Assembly: GCF_004804355.1 (NCBI RefSeq)
Contig: NZ_SRWZ01000008.1
Coordinates: 62,001-126,000 of the forward strand
DNA from: Cognatitamlana onchidii
Lineage (GTDB): Bacteria; Bacteroidota; Bacteroidia; Flavobacteriales; Flavobacteriaceae
Reading direction: 5' to 3'
Length of the DNA: 64,000 bases
Shown: piece after piece, positions 55,668 to 64,000 of the stretch
How positions within the stretch are numbered: position 1 is the stretch's first letter
Layout: every line of letters begins with the position of its first letter
Notes under the pieces: model-generated
What the model was told of the DNA's origin: nothing
Seen by the model: the letters and a program-made list of their open reading frames with translations, nothing else
Databases searched by the model: none
Translations under genes and position numbers: made by a program

Positions 55668-56720
55668 ATGAAATTAATTTTAACATTCTCTCTCCTAACA
55701 CTTGTTGGCACTTGTTCAACACCAAAGTACACCGCAAAACTTCAAAACTTAAAAGATAATATTAAGATAACAGACACGTCCTTAATAAAATTCTATGCCA
55801 ATACTATAAAAAAAGAAGAACTAAAAACACACCTATATGAGTTTTCATCAGACAAATATGAGGGCAGAAAAGTTGGTGAAAAGGGCCAAAAATTGGCGGC
55901 TGAGTTTTTAAAATCTTACTATCAAAATGAACAAATAGCCTCTCCTTTTGGTGGTAGTAACTATTACCAAATGATTCCATCTGATTTTTTTTCTAATAAT
56001 ATTAAAAGCTCTGAAAACGTTCTGGCCTACATTGAGGGGACAGAAAAACCAGATGAAATTATTATTATTTCTGCTCATCTTGACCACTTGGGGATTGATG
56101 CACATGGTGAAGTTAACCATGGCGCCGACGACGATGGATCTGGAACTGTAGCACTCATGGAAATGGCTCAGTCTTTTAAAATGGCTAAAAATGCTGGCCA
56201 TGGCCCTAAACGCAGTATTCTTTTCCTTCATTTAACAGCCGAAGAAATAGGAAAACGTGGTTCTGAATTTTATGTTAGTCATCCAATATTTCCTCTGGAA
56301 AACACCTTGGTCGACTTAAATATTGATATGATTGGACGTATAGATGATTTACATAAAGAGGATAAAGACTACGTTTATTTAATTGGATCTGATAGATTGA
56401 GTAAAGAACTACATTATATCTCAGAGAAAGTAAACAATACTTTGTTTAACATTCATCTTGATTACAGATATAATGCTGAAAACGACAGTAATCATTACTA
56501 CGAACGTTCAGACCATTATAATTTTGCCTTAAAAGGGATTCCTGTCATCTTTTATTTTAACGGTGTTCATGACGATTACCACAGAGCTACAGATACACCA
56601 GACAAAATAGACTATGCCCTTCTAGAAAAACGCACTAAGCTCATATTTGCTACAGCATGGCAAATTGCTAATCAGGAAAATCGCCTTGCTGTAGATGCGA
56701 ACAATGACTTTTTAAATTAG
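55668..56720 (+). CDS. M28-family zinc aminopeptidase-like protein, copy 1
   Basis: 350 residues with a lipobox-like signal (LTLVGTCSTPK, Cys about 16). The M28 metal site is complete to the eye: His in SAHLDHLG, Asp in GADDDGSGT, the catalytic and bridging acidic pair in LTAEEIGKRGSEFY, Asp in NIDMIGR and a late His in YHRATDTPDK. These are exported di-zinc exopeptidases that release N-terminal residues. A very similar gene follows 66 bp downstream, a clear tandem duplication. No link to the PUL is visible. Confidence 0.93.
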   Translation: MKLILTFSLLTLVGTCSTPKYTAKLQNLKDNIKITDTSLIKFYANTIKKEELKTHLYEFSSDKYEGRKVGEKGQKLAAEFLKSYYQNEQIASPFGGSNYYQMIPSDFFSNNIKSSENVLAYIEGTEKPDEIIIISAHLDHLGIDAHGEVNHGADDDGSGTVALMEMAQSFKMAKNAGHGPKRSILFLHLTAEEIGKRGSEFYVSHPIFPLENTLVDLNIDMIGRIDDLHKEDKDYVYLIGSDRLSKELHYISEKVNNTLFNIHLDYRYNAENDSNHYYERSDHYNFALKGIPVIFYFNGVHDDYHRATDTPDKIDYALLEKRTKLIFATAWQIANQENRLAVDANNDFLN

Positions 56721-56786
56721 CTGTATAAATAATAAGGCCATCCCATCTTATTTTTGTAATATAGAGCTTTTAATAGTTTAAATTTT

Positions 56787-57797
56787 ATGTTTTTAAAACA
56801 CGTTACTACCTTCATTTGCGCTACTATTACTTTAATGTCTTGTAGTAGTTCTCAAAACAAAAACAAAAAATACGATAATCCCGAAACTTACGCCAAAACG
56901 ATAACGGCCGCGGAATTAAAAGAAATGCTTTATACGTATGCTTCCGATGATTTTGAAGGCAGGTATACGGGAGAAGCAGGACAGAAAAAAGCAGTTGAGT
57001 TTATTAAATCTCATTATGTTGCGAATAAAATAAAGTCACCAATAAGCAAAAACGATTACTTCCAAGACATTCCGGCTACATTTTTTAAAGACGGTATAAA
57101 GGCTTCAGAGAACGTCCTTGCATATATTAAAGGTTCTGAAAAACCAGAAGAAGTAATTGTTATCTCAGCGCATTTAGACCATATAGGCATATCAAAAAAA
57201 GGAGAAATCAATAACGGCGCGGATGACGATGGTTCTGGTACTGTTGCTATTTTAGAGATTGCAGAAGCCTTTAGAGCGGCTGAGAAAGATGGAAAAGGCC
57301 CTAAACGTTCAATTCTTTTTTTACATGTTACCGGTGAAGAATTAGGGCTGTATGGTTCAAGGTACTATACTGATGAAGACCCTATATTTCCATTAAAAAA
57401 CACGGTAGCCAATTTAAATATTGATATGATAGGACGTGTAGACCCTAAACATGAAGGTGGTCAAAACTATTTATATTTAATCGGCTCGGATAAATTAAGT
57501 AAAGAGTTACATGAGCTTTCAGAAGAGGTTAATAAAGCTTCTTTTAATTTGGAATTTGATTATACATATAATGACGATAATGACCCAAATCGTTTCTACT
57601 ATCGCTCCGACCATTACAATTTTGTTAAAAAAGGAATTCCAGCTATTTTTTATTTTAATGGCACCCATGCCGATTACCACAAACCTTCTGATACGCCTGA
57701 TAAAATTAACTACGAATTTTTAGAAACTAGAGCTAAGCTCATTTTCCACACAGCCTGGAAACTCGCTAACCGAGAAGAGCGCATAAAAATCGACTAG
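56787..57797 (+). CDS. M28-family zinc aminopeptidase-like lipoprotein, copy 2
   Basis: 336 residues with lipobox (ITLMSCSSSQ, Cys about 19). Same layout as the preceding gene: SAHLDHIG, GADDDGSGTVAILE, VTGEELGLYGSRYY, NIDMIGRVD and YHKPSDTPDK. All expected zinc-binding positions are kept. The two copies share a long common frame (GQKxAxEFxKSxY, SENVLAYIxGxEKPxE) and differ mostly in the N-terminal linker and loops. The 66-bp gap has no clear terminator, so they may be co-transcribed. Confidence 0.93.
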   Translation: MFLKHVTTFICATITLMSCSSSQNKNKKYDNPETYAKTITAAELKEMLYTYASDDFEGRYTGEAGQKKAVEFIKSHYVANKIKSPISKNDYFQDIPATFFKDGIKASENVLAYIKGSEKPEEVIVISAHLDHIGISKKGEINNGADDDGSGTVAILEIAEAFRAAEKDGKGPKRSILFLHVTGEELGLYGSRYYTDEDPIFPLKNTVANLNIDMIGRVDPKHEGGQNYLYLIGSDKLSKELHELSEEVNKASFNLEFDYTYNDDNDPNRFYYRSDHYNFVKKGIPAIFYFNGTHADYHKPSDTPDKINYEFLETRAKLIFHTAWKLANREERIKID

Positions 57798-57896
57798 AGC
57801 TTATTTCTTTTATGCGAAAAGGGGGCATACAGATACTTAACATCATCAAAGCGTTAAAGAAAAACTAAAACCTCTTAAACTGGAGGTATCTTTATA

Positions 57897-57904
57897 TATA
57901 TTTG
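57897..57904 (+). promoter_or_regulatory. -7 promoter element of the PIG-L/symporter cluster
   Basis: TATATTTG, a perfect TAnnTTTG match, lies 21 nt before the ATG at 57926. No PUL regulon motif is upstream. Confidence 0.55.
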
Positions 57905-57925
57905 GTTTTTAGCTAACTGAAAATC

Positions 57926-60448
57926 ATGCATAAAAAACTACTTTTATTAGTATTGGCGGTACTTTACCTATCCTATGGTAATGCCCAAAAACCAAAAACG
58001 CCTTCAGCTTCTCAAATCTACGAATCGCTTCAAAAGTTAAACTTTTTAGGCTCTGTTTTATATGTGGCTGCACATCCTGATGATGAAAACACACGCCTGA
58101 TAGCTTACATGTCTAATCATGTAAAAGCAAGAACCGCTTACCTATCGTTAACCCGTGGAGATGGAGGACAAAACTTAATTGGTCCTGAAATTCGTGAATT
58201 ATTAGGGGTGATTAGAACCCAAGAATTACTGGCCGCGCGAGGTGTTGATGGCGGTGAACAACTTTTTACTCGAGCAAATGATTTTGGCTACTCAAAACAC
58301 CCAGATGAAACACTTAAGATTTGGAATAAAAATGACGTTTTAAGCGATGTTGTTTTGGCAATTAGACAATTTAAACCAGACGTAATAATAAATCGTTTTG
58401 ACCATAGAACCCCTGGAACAACCCATGGTCACCATACGAGTTCGGCCATGCTGAGCATGGAGGCCTTTGATTTAGCCAATGATAAATCAGCATATACTGA
58501 TCAATTGAACCAGACTAGCCTTTGGCAACCAAAACGCTTGTTTTATAATACAAGCTGGTGGCGCTATGGAAGCAGAGAGAAATTTGATAAAGTTGATAAA
58601 AGCAACATGATTAAATTTGACATTGGTACATACTACCCTTTAAAAGGCTTATCTAACAATGAATTAGCCTCATTGGCAAGCAGTCAGCATTTGTGTCAAG
58701 GTTTTGGAAGGTTATCGCAACGAGGTACTCAAGAAGAATATATTGAATTCTTAAAAGGTTCGCCTGTTGATAATAACAACATTTTTTCAGGTATTGACAC
58801 CTCATGGAACCGCGTTCTCGGTGGTTCGGCAATTGGCGATATTTTATATGCGGTGGAAAATAATTTTGATTTTACAAACCCATCAGTTCATATTCCGCAA
58901 TTAATCGAAGCCTATAAACACCTTCAAAACATCGAAGATGAGCATTGGAAAACCTTAAAATCGAAAGAACTAAAAGCCATCATCGAGATGTGTGTTGGCC
59001 TGTATTTGGAGGTCTCGGCTGAAACCAATTGGGCTACATCAAATGAGTCAGTTAAACTAAACATAGAGTCCATTAATAGAAGTAACATACCCTTAACCCT
59101 ATTAAGCATAAAGACCCCAAATGGTACAAGCGTTTCAAAAAATATAGAGCTAAAGAGCAATATAAAATTTACTTTTGAAGAAATTATTAAAATCAAGGAA
59201 AACGCACAACCTACAACCCCGTATTGGCTCAACAAAAAAGGTACATTAGGTATGTACATTGTAGATAACCCCGAGCAAATTGGGCTACCAGAAACTCCTA
59301 GAGTCTATAACATGGATTTTAATGTTTTAATTGATAATACCCCTTTTACATTTACTAAGCCAGTAATTCAGAGGTACTCAAAACCTGATAAAGGCGAGCT
59401 ATACAGACCTTTTGAAATCATTCCTGAGGCTTCTGTAAAGATTACTGAAAAGGTTATCATTTTTGACTCTGATAAATCACATGAAGTCAGCGTTGTTATT
59501 AAATCTGGTCGTCATGATCTTAAAGGAACTATTGAATTATGTCACCCTGAAGACTGGAGCGTCTCACCAAAAATGCATAAAGTATCTATAGCCCACAAAG
59601 GCGAAGAGCAAACGGTAATATTTAATGTAACGCCTCCTAAAACGGGTAGTGAGGGTTTTATTGGTCCGATAATTCATATAGGTGATAAAGATTATAATAA
59701 AGAACTCTTTGAAATCGCTTATGAGCATATTCCTTTTCAAACTGTTCTATTGCCAAGTGAAAGCAAGGTAGTCCGTCTAGACATTAATAAAAGTGGTGAA
59801 AACATTGGCTATATTCAAGGCGCTGGAGATGTTGTTCCTGAAAGTTTAGAACAAATAGGATACAAAGTAAAAATTCTTAAACTAGAAGATATAAATACGG
59901 AGTACCTTAGTGAATTTGATGCCATTGTAGTTGGAATTAGGGCCTATAACACCTTGGATGATATAGAATTTAAACAGCCTCAGTTATTTGATTATGTTGC
60001 CCAAGGCGGAAACATGATAGTACAATACAGTAAAAGCTACGGTTTGAAAACTGCAAATATAGCCCCCTATAGTTTGACTTTATCCCATGATCGAGTAACT
60101 GATGAAAATGCTAGTGTAAGATTTATTAATCCGAAACATGAAATTCTAAATTCACCTAATAAAATTACTCAAAAGGATTTTGAAGGCTGGACTCAGGAAC
60201 GTGGATTATATTTTGCAAATGCATGGTCAGATAAATTCACACCTATTTTATCCATGAACGATAATGGAGAAACAGCTAAAGAAGGTAGCTTACTAATCGC
60301 TCAGCATGGCAAGGGCTATTTCATCTATACCGGGTTAAGCTTTTTTAGAGAGTTTCCTGCTGGCGTTTCGGGTGCATATAGATTGTTTGCTAATATGATC
60401 TCCTTGGGTAAAGAAGACATGAATTTAGAAGCTAAACGAAATGATTAA
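57926..60448 (+). CDS. Secreted PIG-L (LmbE-like) deacetylase with C-terminal class-I-amidotransferase-like domain
   Basis: 840 residues with signal peptide ending YGNAQ. The PIG-L domain (about 40-290) has the zinc motif AHPDDE (His50-Glu54), RGDGGQN and the distal HGHH of TTHGHHTSSA. The family hydrolyses N-acetyl groups from GlcNAc-containing molecules. After a middle beta-rich region (about 380-620), the C-terminus (about 640-830) resembles a ThuA/GATase1-like alpha/beta domain (LSEFDAIVVGIRAYNTL, YVAQGGNMIVQYSKSYG). Proteins of this large type are typical of Bacteroidota and usually next to a sodium symporter, as here. Inferred role: processing an N-acetylated amino-sugar conjugate outside the cytoplasm before uptake. 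The gene begins a rightward cluster; the next small ORF starts 2 bp after its stop. Confidence 0.88.
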   Translation: MHKKLLLLVLAVLYLSYGNAQKPKTPSASQIYESLQKLNFLGSVLYVAAHPDDENTRLIAYMSNHVKARTAYLSLTRGDGGQNLIGPEIRELLGVIRTQELLAARGVDGGEQLFTRANDFGYSKHPDETLKIWNKNDVLSDVVLAIRQFKPDVIINRFDHRTPGTTHGHHTSSAMLSMEAFDLANDKSAYTDQLNQTSLWQPKRLFYNTSWWRYGSREKFDKVDKSNMIKFDIGTYYPLKGLSNNELASLASSQHLCQGFGRLSQRGTQEEYIEFLKGSPVDNNNIFSGIDTSWNRVLGGSAIGDILYAVENNFDFTNPSVHIPQLIEAYKHLQNIEDEHWKTLKSKELKAIIEMCVGLYLEVSAETNWATSNESVKLNIESINRSNIPLTLLSIKTPNGTSVSKNIELKSNIKFTFEEIIKIKENAQPTTPYWLNKKGTLGMYIVDNPEQIGLPETPRVYNMDFNVLIDNTPFTFTKPVIQRYSKPDKGELYRPFEIIPEASVKITEKVIIFDSDKSHEVSVVIKSGRHDLKGTIELCHPEDWSVSPKMHKVSIAHKGEEQTVIFNVTPPKTGSEGFIGPIIHIGDKDYNKELFEIAYEHIPFQTVLLPSESKVVRLDINKSGENIGYIQGAGDVVPESLEQIGYKVKILKLEDINTEYLSEFDAIVVGIRAYNTLDDIEFKQPQLFDYVAQGGNMIVQYSKSYGLKTANIAPYSLTLSHDRVTDENASVRFINPKHEILNSPNKITQKDFEGWTQERGLYFANAWSDKFTPILSMNDNGETAKEGSLLIAQHGKGYFIYTGLSFFREFPAGVSGAYRLFANMISLGKEDMNLEAKRND

Positions 60449-60450
60449 CC

Positions 60451-60558
60451 ATGGATGACAAAGAACCAAAACAAACATGGCTTAAGCTATACTCTATTGT
60501 TTTAATAGCCAACACCCTATATTTTATAGTCTTCTATATCATTACAAAATCGTTTTAA
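60451..60558 (+). CDS. 35-residue single-span membrane peptide between deacetylase and symporter
   Basis: An ATG 2 bp after the PIG-L stop opens a 36-codon frame that ends 2 bp before the symporter start. The peptide begins MDDKEPKQTWLKLY and continues into a single hydrophobic helix (IVLIANTLYFIVFYII) with a charged end (TKSF). The acidic/basic N-terminus, one transmembrane helix and tight packing between two genes suggest a real small subunit or assembly partner of the downstream sodium:solute symporter, as is known for other SSS transporters with small accessory membrane proteins. No family is recognised and the coding call rests on context. Confidence 0.65.
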   Translation: MDDKEPKQTWLKLYSIVLIANTLYFIVFYIITKSF

Positions 60559-60560
60559 TT

Positions 60561-62273
60561 ATGCAAACTCTAAGTTGGATTGACTGGACGGTTTTATGCT
60601 TTACGCTAATCGCTATTGTAACTTATGGCACGCTACAAACCAGAGGTAGCAAAAATGTAAAAGACTATTTACGAGGTGGAAATACATCTAAATGGTGGAC
60701 AATAGGGCTGTCAGTAATGGCTACTCAGGCGAGTGCAATTACTTTTTTGTCCACACCAGGTCAAGCGTTTAATGATGGTATGGGCTTTGTTCAGTTTTAC
60801 TTTGGCATACCTATTGCCATGGTGGTTATTTGTATGGTTTTCATTCCGCTGTATTACCGCCTAAAAGTTTATACAGCTTACGAGTTCTTAGAAAATAGAT
60901 TCGATTTAAAAACGAGAACGCTTGCCGCCATTTTATTCTTAATTCAAAGGGGGCTAGCAGCAGGTATAACCATATTTGCTCCGGCCATCATACTATCTGT
61001 TGTTTTGGGCTGGGATTTATTAACATTAAATATAATTATTGGGGTCTTAGTAATTATTTACACCGTTTCTGGAGGCACGCGCGCCGTAAATGTGACTCAA
61101 AAACATCAAATGGTAGTGATTTTTATAGGGATGCTTATCGCGTTCTTTTTAATAGTTGATAAATTGCCAGAAGACATCACATTTTCAAAAGCACTTGAAA
61201 TTGCTGGTGCGAGTGGCAAAATGGAAGTTCTTGATTTTTCCTTTGATTTAAACAACCGTTATACCTTTTGGAGTGGTATTATTGGCGGTACGTTTCTAAT
61301 GTTATCCTATTTTGGTACAGACCAAAGCCAAGTGCAACGCTATTTGTCTGGGAAATCAATTAAAGAAATGCAACTGGGTTTAATATTTAATGGTATTTTA
61401 AAGGTACCAATGCAATTTTTCATACTTCTTGTTGGTGTGATGGTATTCGTTTTTTACCAATTTAATGAAGCGCCTATTAACTTTAACCCTACTGCCACTG
61501 AGGTTGTTTTAAATTCAGAATATGCAGAGGACTTTAAAGCCCTGCAAAAAGAACAGCAGGATATTTTTAACGACAGACAAAAAATTATTGAAGCTTATAT
61601 TTCGTCAGAAAATGATAATGCCTCAAAATATATTGCAATAGCAAACGAGGCCAATGATGACATTAGAAGCGAAGCAAGATTATTGATTGACAAAGCTTCT
61701 GAAAGCCAAGACATCAAAATAGAGAGTAACGATAAAGATTATGTATTCATCCATTTTATTCTAACCAATTTACCTCGTGGTCTTATAGGTCTTTTATTAG
61801 CAGTAATTTTAAGTGCAGCCATGTCCAGTACTGCCAGTGAATTAAATGCTTTGGGCTCAACAACAGCCATTGATTTATACAAACGTAACGTTGGTGAAAA
61901 ATCTGAAAAAGATATGGTAAAAGCTTCAAAATTTTTCACCTTTGCTTGGGGGATTATAGCAATTGGAGTAGCATGCATTGCTAATTTAGCAGAAAATCTA
62001 ATTCAATTGGTTAACATTATTGGTTCTATTTTTTACGGAAATGTATTGGGTATTTTTTTACTGGCCTTCTTCTTTAAATTTGTAAAAGGAAATGCCGTTT
62101 TTACAAGTGCGCTTATTACTCAGCTTATAGTAATTAGCCTTTTTTTACTTAATGAATACAACTATATAAACCTACCGTTTTTATGGCTTAACTTTGTAGG
62201 CTGTATAATTGTTATAGGTACGGCCTGCTTAATTCAATTTATAACCGCTAATGGAAAAACCATTGAATCCTAA
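60561..62273 (+). CDS. Sodium:solute symporter (SSS family)
   Basis: 570 residues, inner-membrane protein with about 13-14 hydrophobic helices. Family marks are MATQASAITFLSTPGQAF in helix 2, YELLxNRF-like YEFLENRFDLKTRTLA, GGTRAVNVTQKHQMVVI and FGTDQSQVQRYLSGKS. It moves a small solute with sodium. A hydrophilic insertion of about 80 residues (roughly 315-395, from FNPTATEVVLNS to IESNDKDYVF) with coiled-coil character is longer than in classical members. Neighbours suggest it takes up a product of the secreted deacetylase. Its end overlaps the next gene by 23 bp. Confidence 0.93.
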   Translation: MQTLSWIDWTVLCFTLIAIVTYGTLQTRGSKNVKDYLRGGNTSKWWTIGLSVMATQASAITFLSTPGQAFNDGMGFVQFYFGIPIAMVVICMVFIPLYYRLKVYTAYEFLENRFDLKTRTLAAILFLIQRGLAAGITIFAPAIILSVVLGWDLLTLNIIIGVLVIIYTVSGGTRAVNVTQKHQMVVIFIGMLIAFFLIVDKLPEDITFSKALEIAGASGKMEVLDFSFDLNNRYTFWSGIIGGTFLMLSYFGTDQSQVQRYLSGKSIKEMQLGLIFNGILKVPMQFFILLVGVMVFVFYQFNEAPINFNPTATEVVLNSEYAEDFKALQKEQQDIFNDRQKIIEAYISSENDNASKYIAIANEANDDIRSEARLLIDKASESQDIKIESNDKDYVFIHFILTNLPRGLIGLLLAVILSAAMSSTASELNALGSTTAIDLYKRNVGEKSEKDMVKASKFFTFAWGIIAIGVACIANLAENLIQLVNIIGSIFYGNVLGIFLLAFFFKFVKGNAVFTSALITQLIVISLFLLNEYNYINLPFLWLNFVGCIIVIGTACLIQFITANGKTIES

Positions 62274-63240
62274 AATAATTAAATGGGGCATTATGGGCTT
62301 AGGAAATATAGCGCATAAATTTGCTACAGACCTTTTAACCGTCGAGTACGCCGAACTTCATGCTGTAGCCTCAAGGTCTCAAGAAAAAGCGAATACATTT
62401 GCTGCTAAATTTGGAGCTACTAAAGCTTATGCATGTTACGAGGACTTTATTCTAGACGAGGAGCTTGACGCAGTTTATATTGCTACTCCTCATGCATTGC
62501 ACAAGTCAAATACCATGCTGTGCTTAAAACATAAGGTTGCTGTTTTGTGTGAAAAACCTTTTGCTATGAATACAAGTGAGGTTAATGACATGATTAACAT
62601 GGCTAAAGAAAAAAATGTACTTCTCATGGAGGCTCTATGGACATATTTTCTGCCACATTATCAATATGTGCTTCAAGCCATAGAAACTAAAAAATACGGC
62701 AACTTAATTGGCCTGGAAGCGGATTTTGGTTTTTATAGAGCCTTTAATAATGATTCACGTCTATTTAATAAGGGTTTGGGAGGTGGTAGCTTACTTGATA
62801 TTGGAATCTACCCGATTTTTGTAGCTTTAAGTACCTTAGGCATACCAGAACATATAGAGGCCAAAGCTACCTATTTCGAAAACGGTGCAGATGCCTCCTG
62901 CGACATGGTATTTAGCTACCAAAACCAAGTTAAAGCAATTTTGAAAAGTTCCTTGCTAGAAGACACGACTAATCACGCGGTATTTAAATTTGATCAAGGC
63001 AGTATTCGAATTAATAGTGGCTTTCATGCCCCTACTACTATTAGCATATTTCCTAAAACAGGCCCAGAAGAGAACCTAGATTTTGGTTACAACACCATTG
63101 GATACAATTATGAAATTATACACTTTAATGATTTACTGAGAAAAGCTCAAACAGAAAGCCCCATAATGTCCTTTGACTTTAGTAAACAGCTTATAACACT
63201 TTTAGACATTGTAAGACAACACATTAATCTTACTTATTAA
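62251..63240 (+). CDS. Gfo/Idh/MocA-family oxidoreductase
   Basis: 329 residues without a signal peptide, so cytoplasmic. A Rossmann NAD(P)-binding loop (WGIMGLGNIAHKFATDLL) opens the protein, followed by the EKP motif (CEKPFAMN, about residues 100-107) with the lysine that usually helps catalysis, and a C-terminal alpha/beta domain (LGGGSLLDIGIYPIFVAL). The family oxidises or reduces sugars and inositols. The ATG at 62251 overlaps the symporter by 23 bp, a sign of co-transcription, so it may act on the imported solute. It could also supply a 3-keto sugar route together with the DUF1080 protein in the PUL, but the two genes are 46 kb apart and this is weak. Confidence 0.92.
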   Translation: MEKPLNPKIIKWGIMGLGNIAHKFATDLLTVEYAELHAVASRSQEKANTFAAKFGATKAYACYEDFILDEELDAVYIATPHALHKSNTMLCLKHKVAVLCEKPFAMNTSEVNDMINMAKEKNVLLMEALWTYFLPHYQYVLQAIETKKYGNLIGLEADFGFYRAFNNDSRLFNKGLGGGSLLDIGIYPIFVALSTLGIPEHIEAKATYFENGADASCDMVFSYQNQVKAILKSSLLEDTTNHAVFKFDQGSIRINSGFHAPTTISIFPKTGPEENLDFGYNTIGYNYEIIHFNDLLRKAQTESPIMSFDFSKQLITLLDIVRQHINLTY

Positions 63241-63326
63241 AAAAAATACTGCGTTAACGATTGCAGCGGCATCCTTTTGCTTTTGCTAAAGATAAAATGG
63301 AAAGCGTGTTAAAACGCCAAAATAAA

Positions 63327-63352
63327 AAAGCGCAACTTAAAAGTTACGCTTT
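63327..63352. terminator. Bidirectional intrinsic terminator between convergent genes
   Basis: AAAGCG-C-AACTT (63327-63338) pairs with AAGTT-A-CGCTTT (63341-63352), with a 2-nt loop. The plus strand continues with CCTTTTTTT and the minus strand with TTTTTATT, so it can end both the oxidoreductase transcript and the leftward DUF2911 gene. Confidence 0.85.
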
Positions 63353-63379
63353 CCTTTTTTTATGACTTAATAAAGAAAC

Positions 63380-64000
63380 TTACATAGCTCCCCATTCCTT
63401 TAAAGAATCTTCATTCATTTTTACGTAATCAGCATTACCGGCTTTTTTCGCACCTTCTAACGATTTTTTTGCAGCAGCAATGGCGCCCACTTTATCTCCA
63501 GCTTTTGCATGTATTAAAGATTGTTGTCTTAACACCCAAAACTTTGGTGCATCCTTATCCATATCAACCGCTTTATCGATCCATTCTTGAGCTTGCTTAA
63601 TATCCTTACCTTCTTGTAAGTAATAAACAGCTGAAGAGAAATAATCATTTGCTTTAGGTTCACCGCCTAAAACATCGTTGATACTAGCTAACACGGCATC
63701 GTCTGTAGGAACTGTAAAAGGAATTCCAACATACGTTTTTTCCCAAATAATCTCTATTATGGCCGAGCTATTTTTTATACTATTAATATCTATTGTAAAA
63801 GTCTCTACATTGAATGGTACTGGATGAACAGGCACCTCTCCCATAGCCATAACTTTACTAGCGTCCCATTCTTTTGGGGTACCCCAGTTTTCAGTATCAG
63901 CATAAAAATAAACTTCCCACATATCCTTACCTGGTTTCGTAAAAATAGCATAAGAACCAGCCTTTAATGTAGATCCAAATACAGAGGCATCTGTACTAAA
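63380..64000 (-). CDS. DUF2911 protein with C-terminal tetratricopeptide region, N-terminus beyond the window
   Basis: The frame is open from the stop at 63380 to the last base, giving 206 residues of the C-terminal part. An internal Met at 63922 is not the start, because the residues before it (FGSTLKAGSYAIFTKPGKD) continue the DUF2911 fold. DUF2911 is a beta-sandwich of Bacteroidota exported proteins with unknown function. The second half (about the last 100 residues) is helical and TPR-like (YFSSAVYYLQEGKDIKQAQEWIDKAV, KVGAIAAAKKSLEGAKK). The signal peptide expected for the family would lie outside this window. Confidence 0.85.
   Translation of the reverse strand, partial: FSTDASVFGSTLKAGSYAIFTKPGKDMWEVYFYADTENWGTPKEWDASKVMAMGEVPVHPVPFNVETFTIDINSIKNSSAIIEIIWEKTYVGIPFTVPTDDAVLASINDVLGGEPKANDYFSSAVYYLQEGKDIKQAQEWIDKAVDMDKDAPKFWVLRQQSLIHAKAGDKVGAIAAAKKSLEGAKKAGNADYVKMNEDSLKEWGAM

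Noticed and set aside
15383-63240. A complete 3-keto-glycoside pathway made of DUF1080 and the Gfo/Idh/MocA enzyme
   Set aside because: The two genes are 46 kb apart, one exported and one cytoplasmic, and only one has the regulon motif; co-function is not shown.
1-64000. CRISPR arrays, tRNA or rRNA genes, insertion sequences, integrases and defence systems
   Set aside because: No regularly spaced repeats, cloverleaf sequences, transposase or nuclease genes were recognised on reading; nothing can be supported.

Overview
The window looks like the chromosome of a marine Bacteroidota of the class Flavobacteriia. It is AT-rich, it carries a SusC/SusD pair, an AraC-type hybrid two-component regulator and many lipoprotein signals, several exported proteins end in type IX secretion tails, and promoters match the Bacteroidota -7 element TAnnTTTG. 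No rRNA, tRNA, CRISPR array, insertion sequence or phage gene was seen.

From about 0.1 to 50.9 kb it is one large polysaccharide utilisation locus (PUL). The best-supported substrate is ulvan, the sulfated rhamnose / glucuronic acid / iduronic acid / xylose polymer of green algae. Three large secreted beta-propeller proteins (27.8-36.1 kb) keep a His-x20-His and Tyr-x15-Arg arrangement like that of PL24 ulvan lyases. Around them are two GH78 alpha-L-rhamnosidases, two formylglycine-type sulfatases, two GH2 enzymes, a GH43, a GH3, a GH5-like enzyme, two GH67-like proteins, an L-rhamnose mutarotase and one SusC/SusD importer. Less expected members are an exported acetolactate-decarboxylase homologue, a DUF1593 protein, a second nucleoside-hydrolase-like protein, a DUF1080 protein and a small secreted protein sharing a module with one lyase. 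No GH88/GH105 unsaturated uronyl hydrolase and no rhamnose isomerase, kinase or aldolase lie in the window, so these steps must be encoded elsewhere or done differently.

Layout: GH2 (0.1-3.2 kb); HTCS regulator (3.5-7.6); GntR regulator (7.8-8.8); sulfatase (8.9-10.4) divergent from a second GH2 (10.7-13.7); a five-gene operon GH78-GH78-GH43-DUF1080-sulfatase read leftward (22.7-13.8); a three-gene operon GH67-like, DUF1593, acetolactate decarboxylase-like (27.6-23.0); the three lyases (36.1-27.8); rhamnose mutarotase and the small module protein (36.4-37.7); GH5-like plus GH3 (41.6-38.0); SusC-SusD (46.4-41.8); a divergent GH67-like gene (47.1-49.8); and a nucleoside-hydrolase-like gene (50.0-50.9).

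The most striking non-coding signal is a 15-bp motif, CCTGYnSTRTnnTGn, found in front of twelve PUL transcription units and in the same orientation relative to the gene each time. In eleven of the twelve it lies exactly 23 nt upstream of the -7 position (22 nt in the other), and eleven of the twelve have a recognisable TAnnTTTG-like element there. It is probably the binding site of the HTCS AraC-type domain, or less likely of the GntR protein, and it defines a PUL regulon that ends near 50 kb.

From 51 kb the content changes and the motif is absent. There is a TPR / histidine kinase / receiver / nucleotide cyclase hybrid, a universal stress protein, two tandem M28 peptidases, a rightward cluster (secreted PIG-L deacetylase, 35-residue membrane peptide, sodium:solute symporter, Gfo/Idh/MocA oxidoreductase), and the C-terminal part of a DUF2911/TPR protein cut by the window edge.
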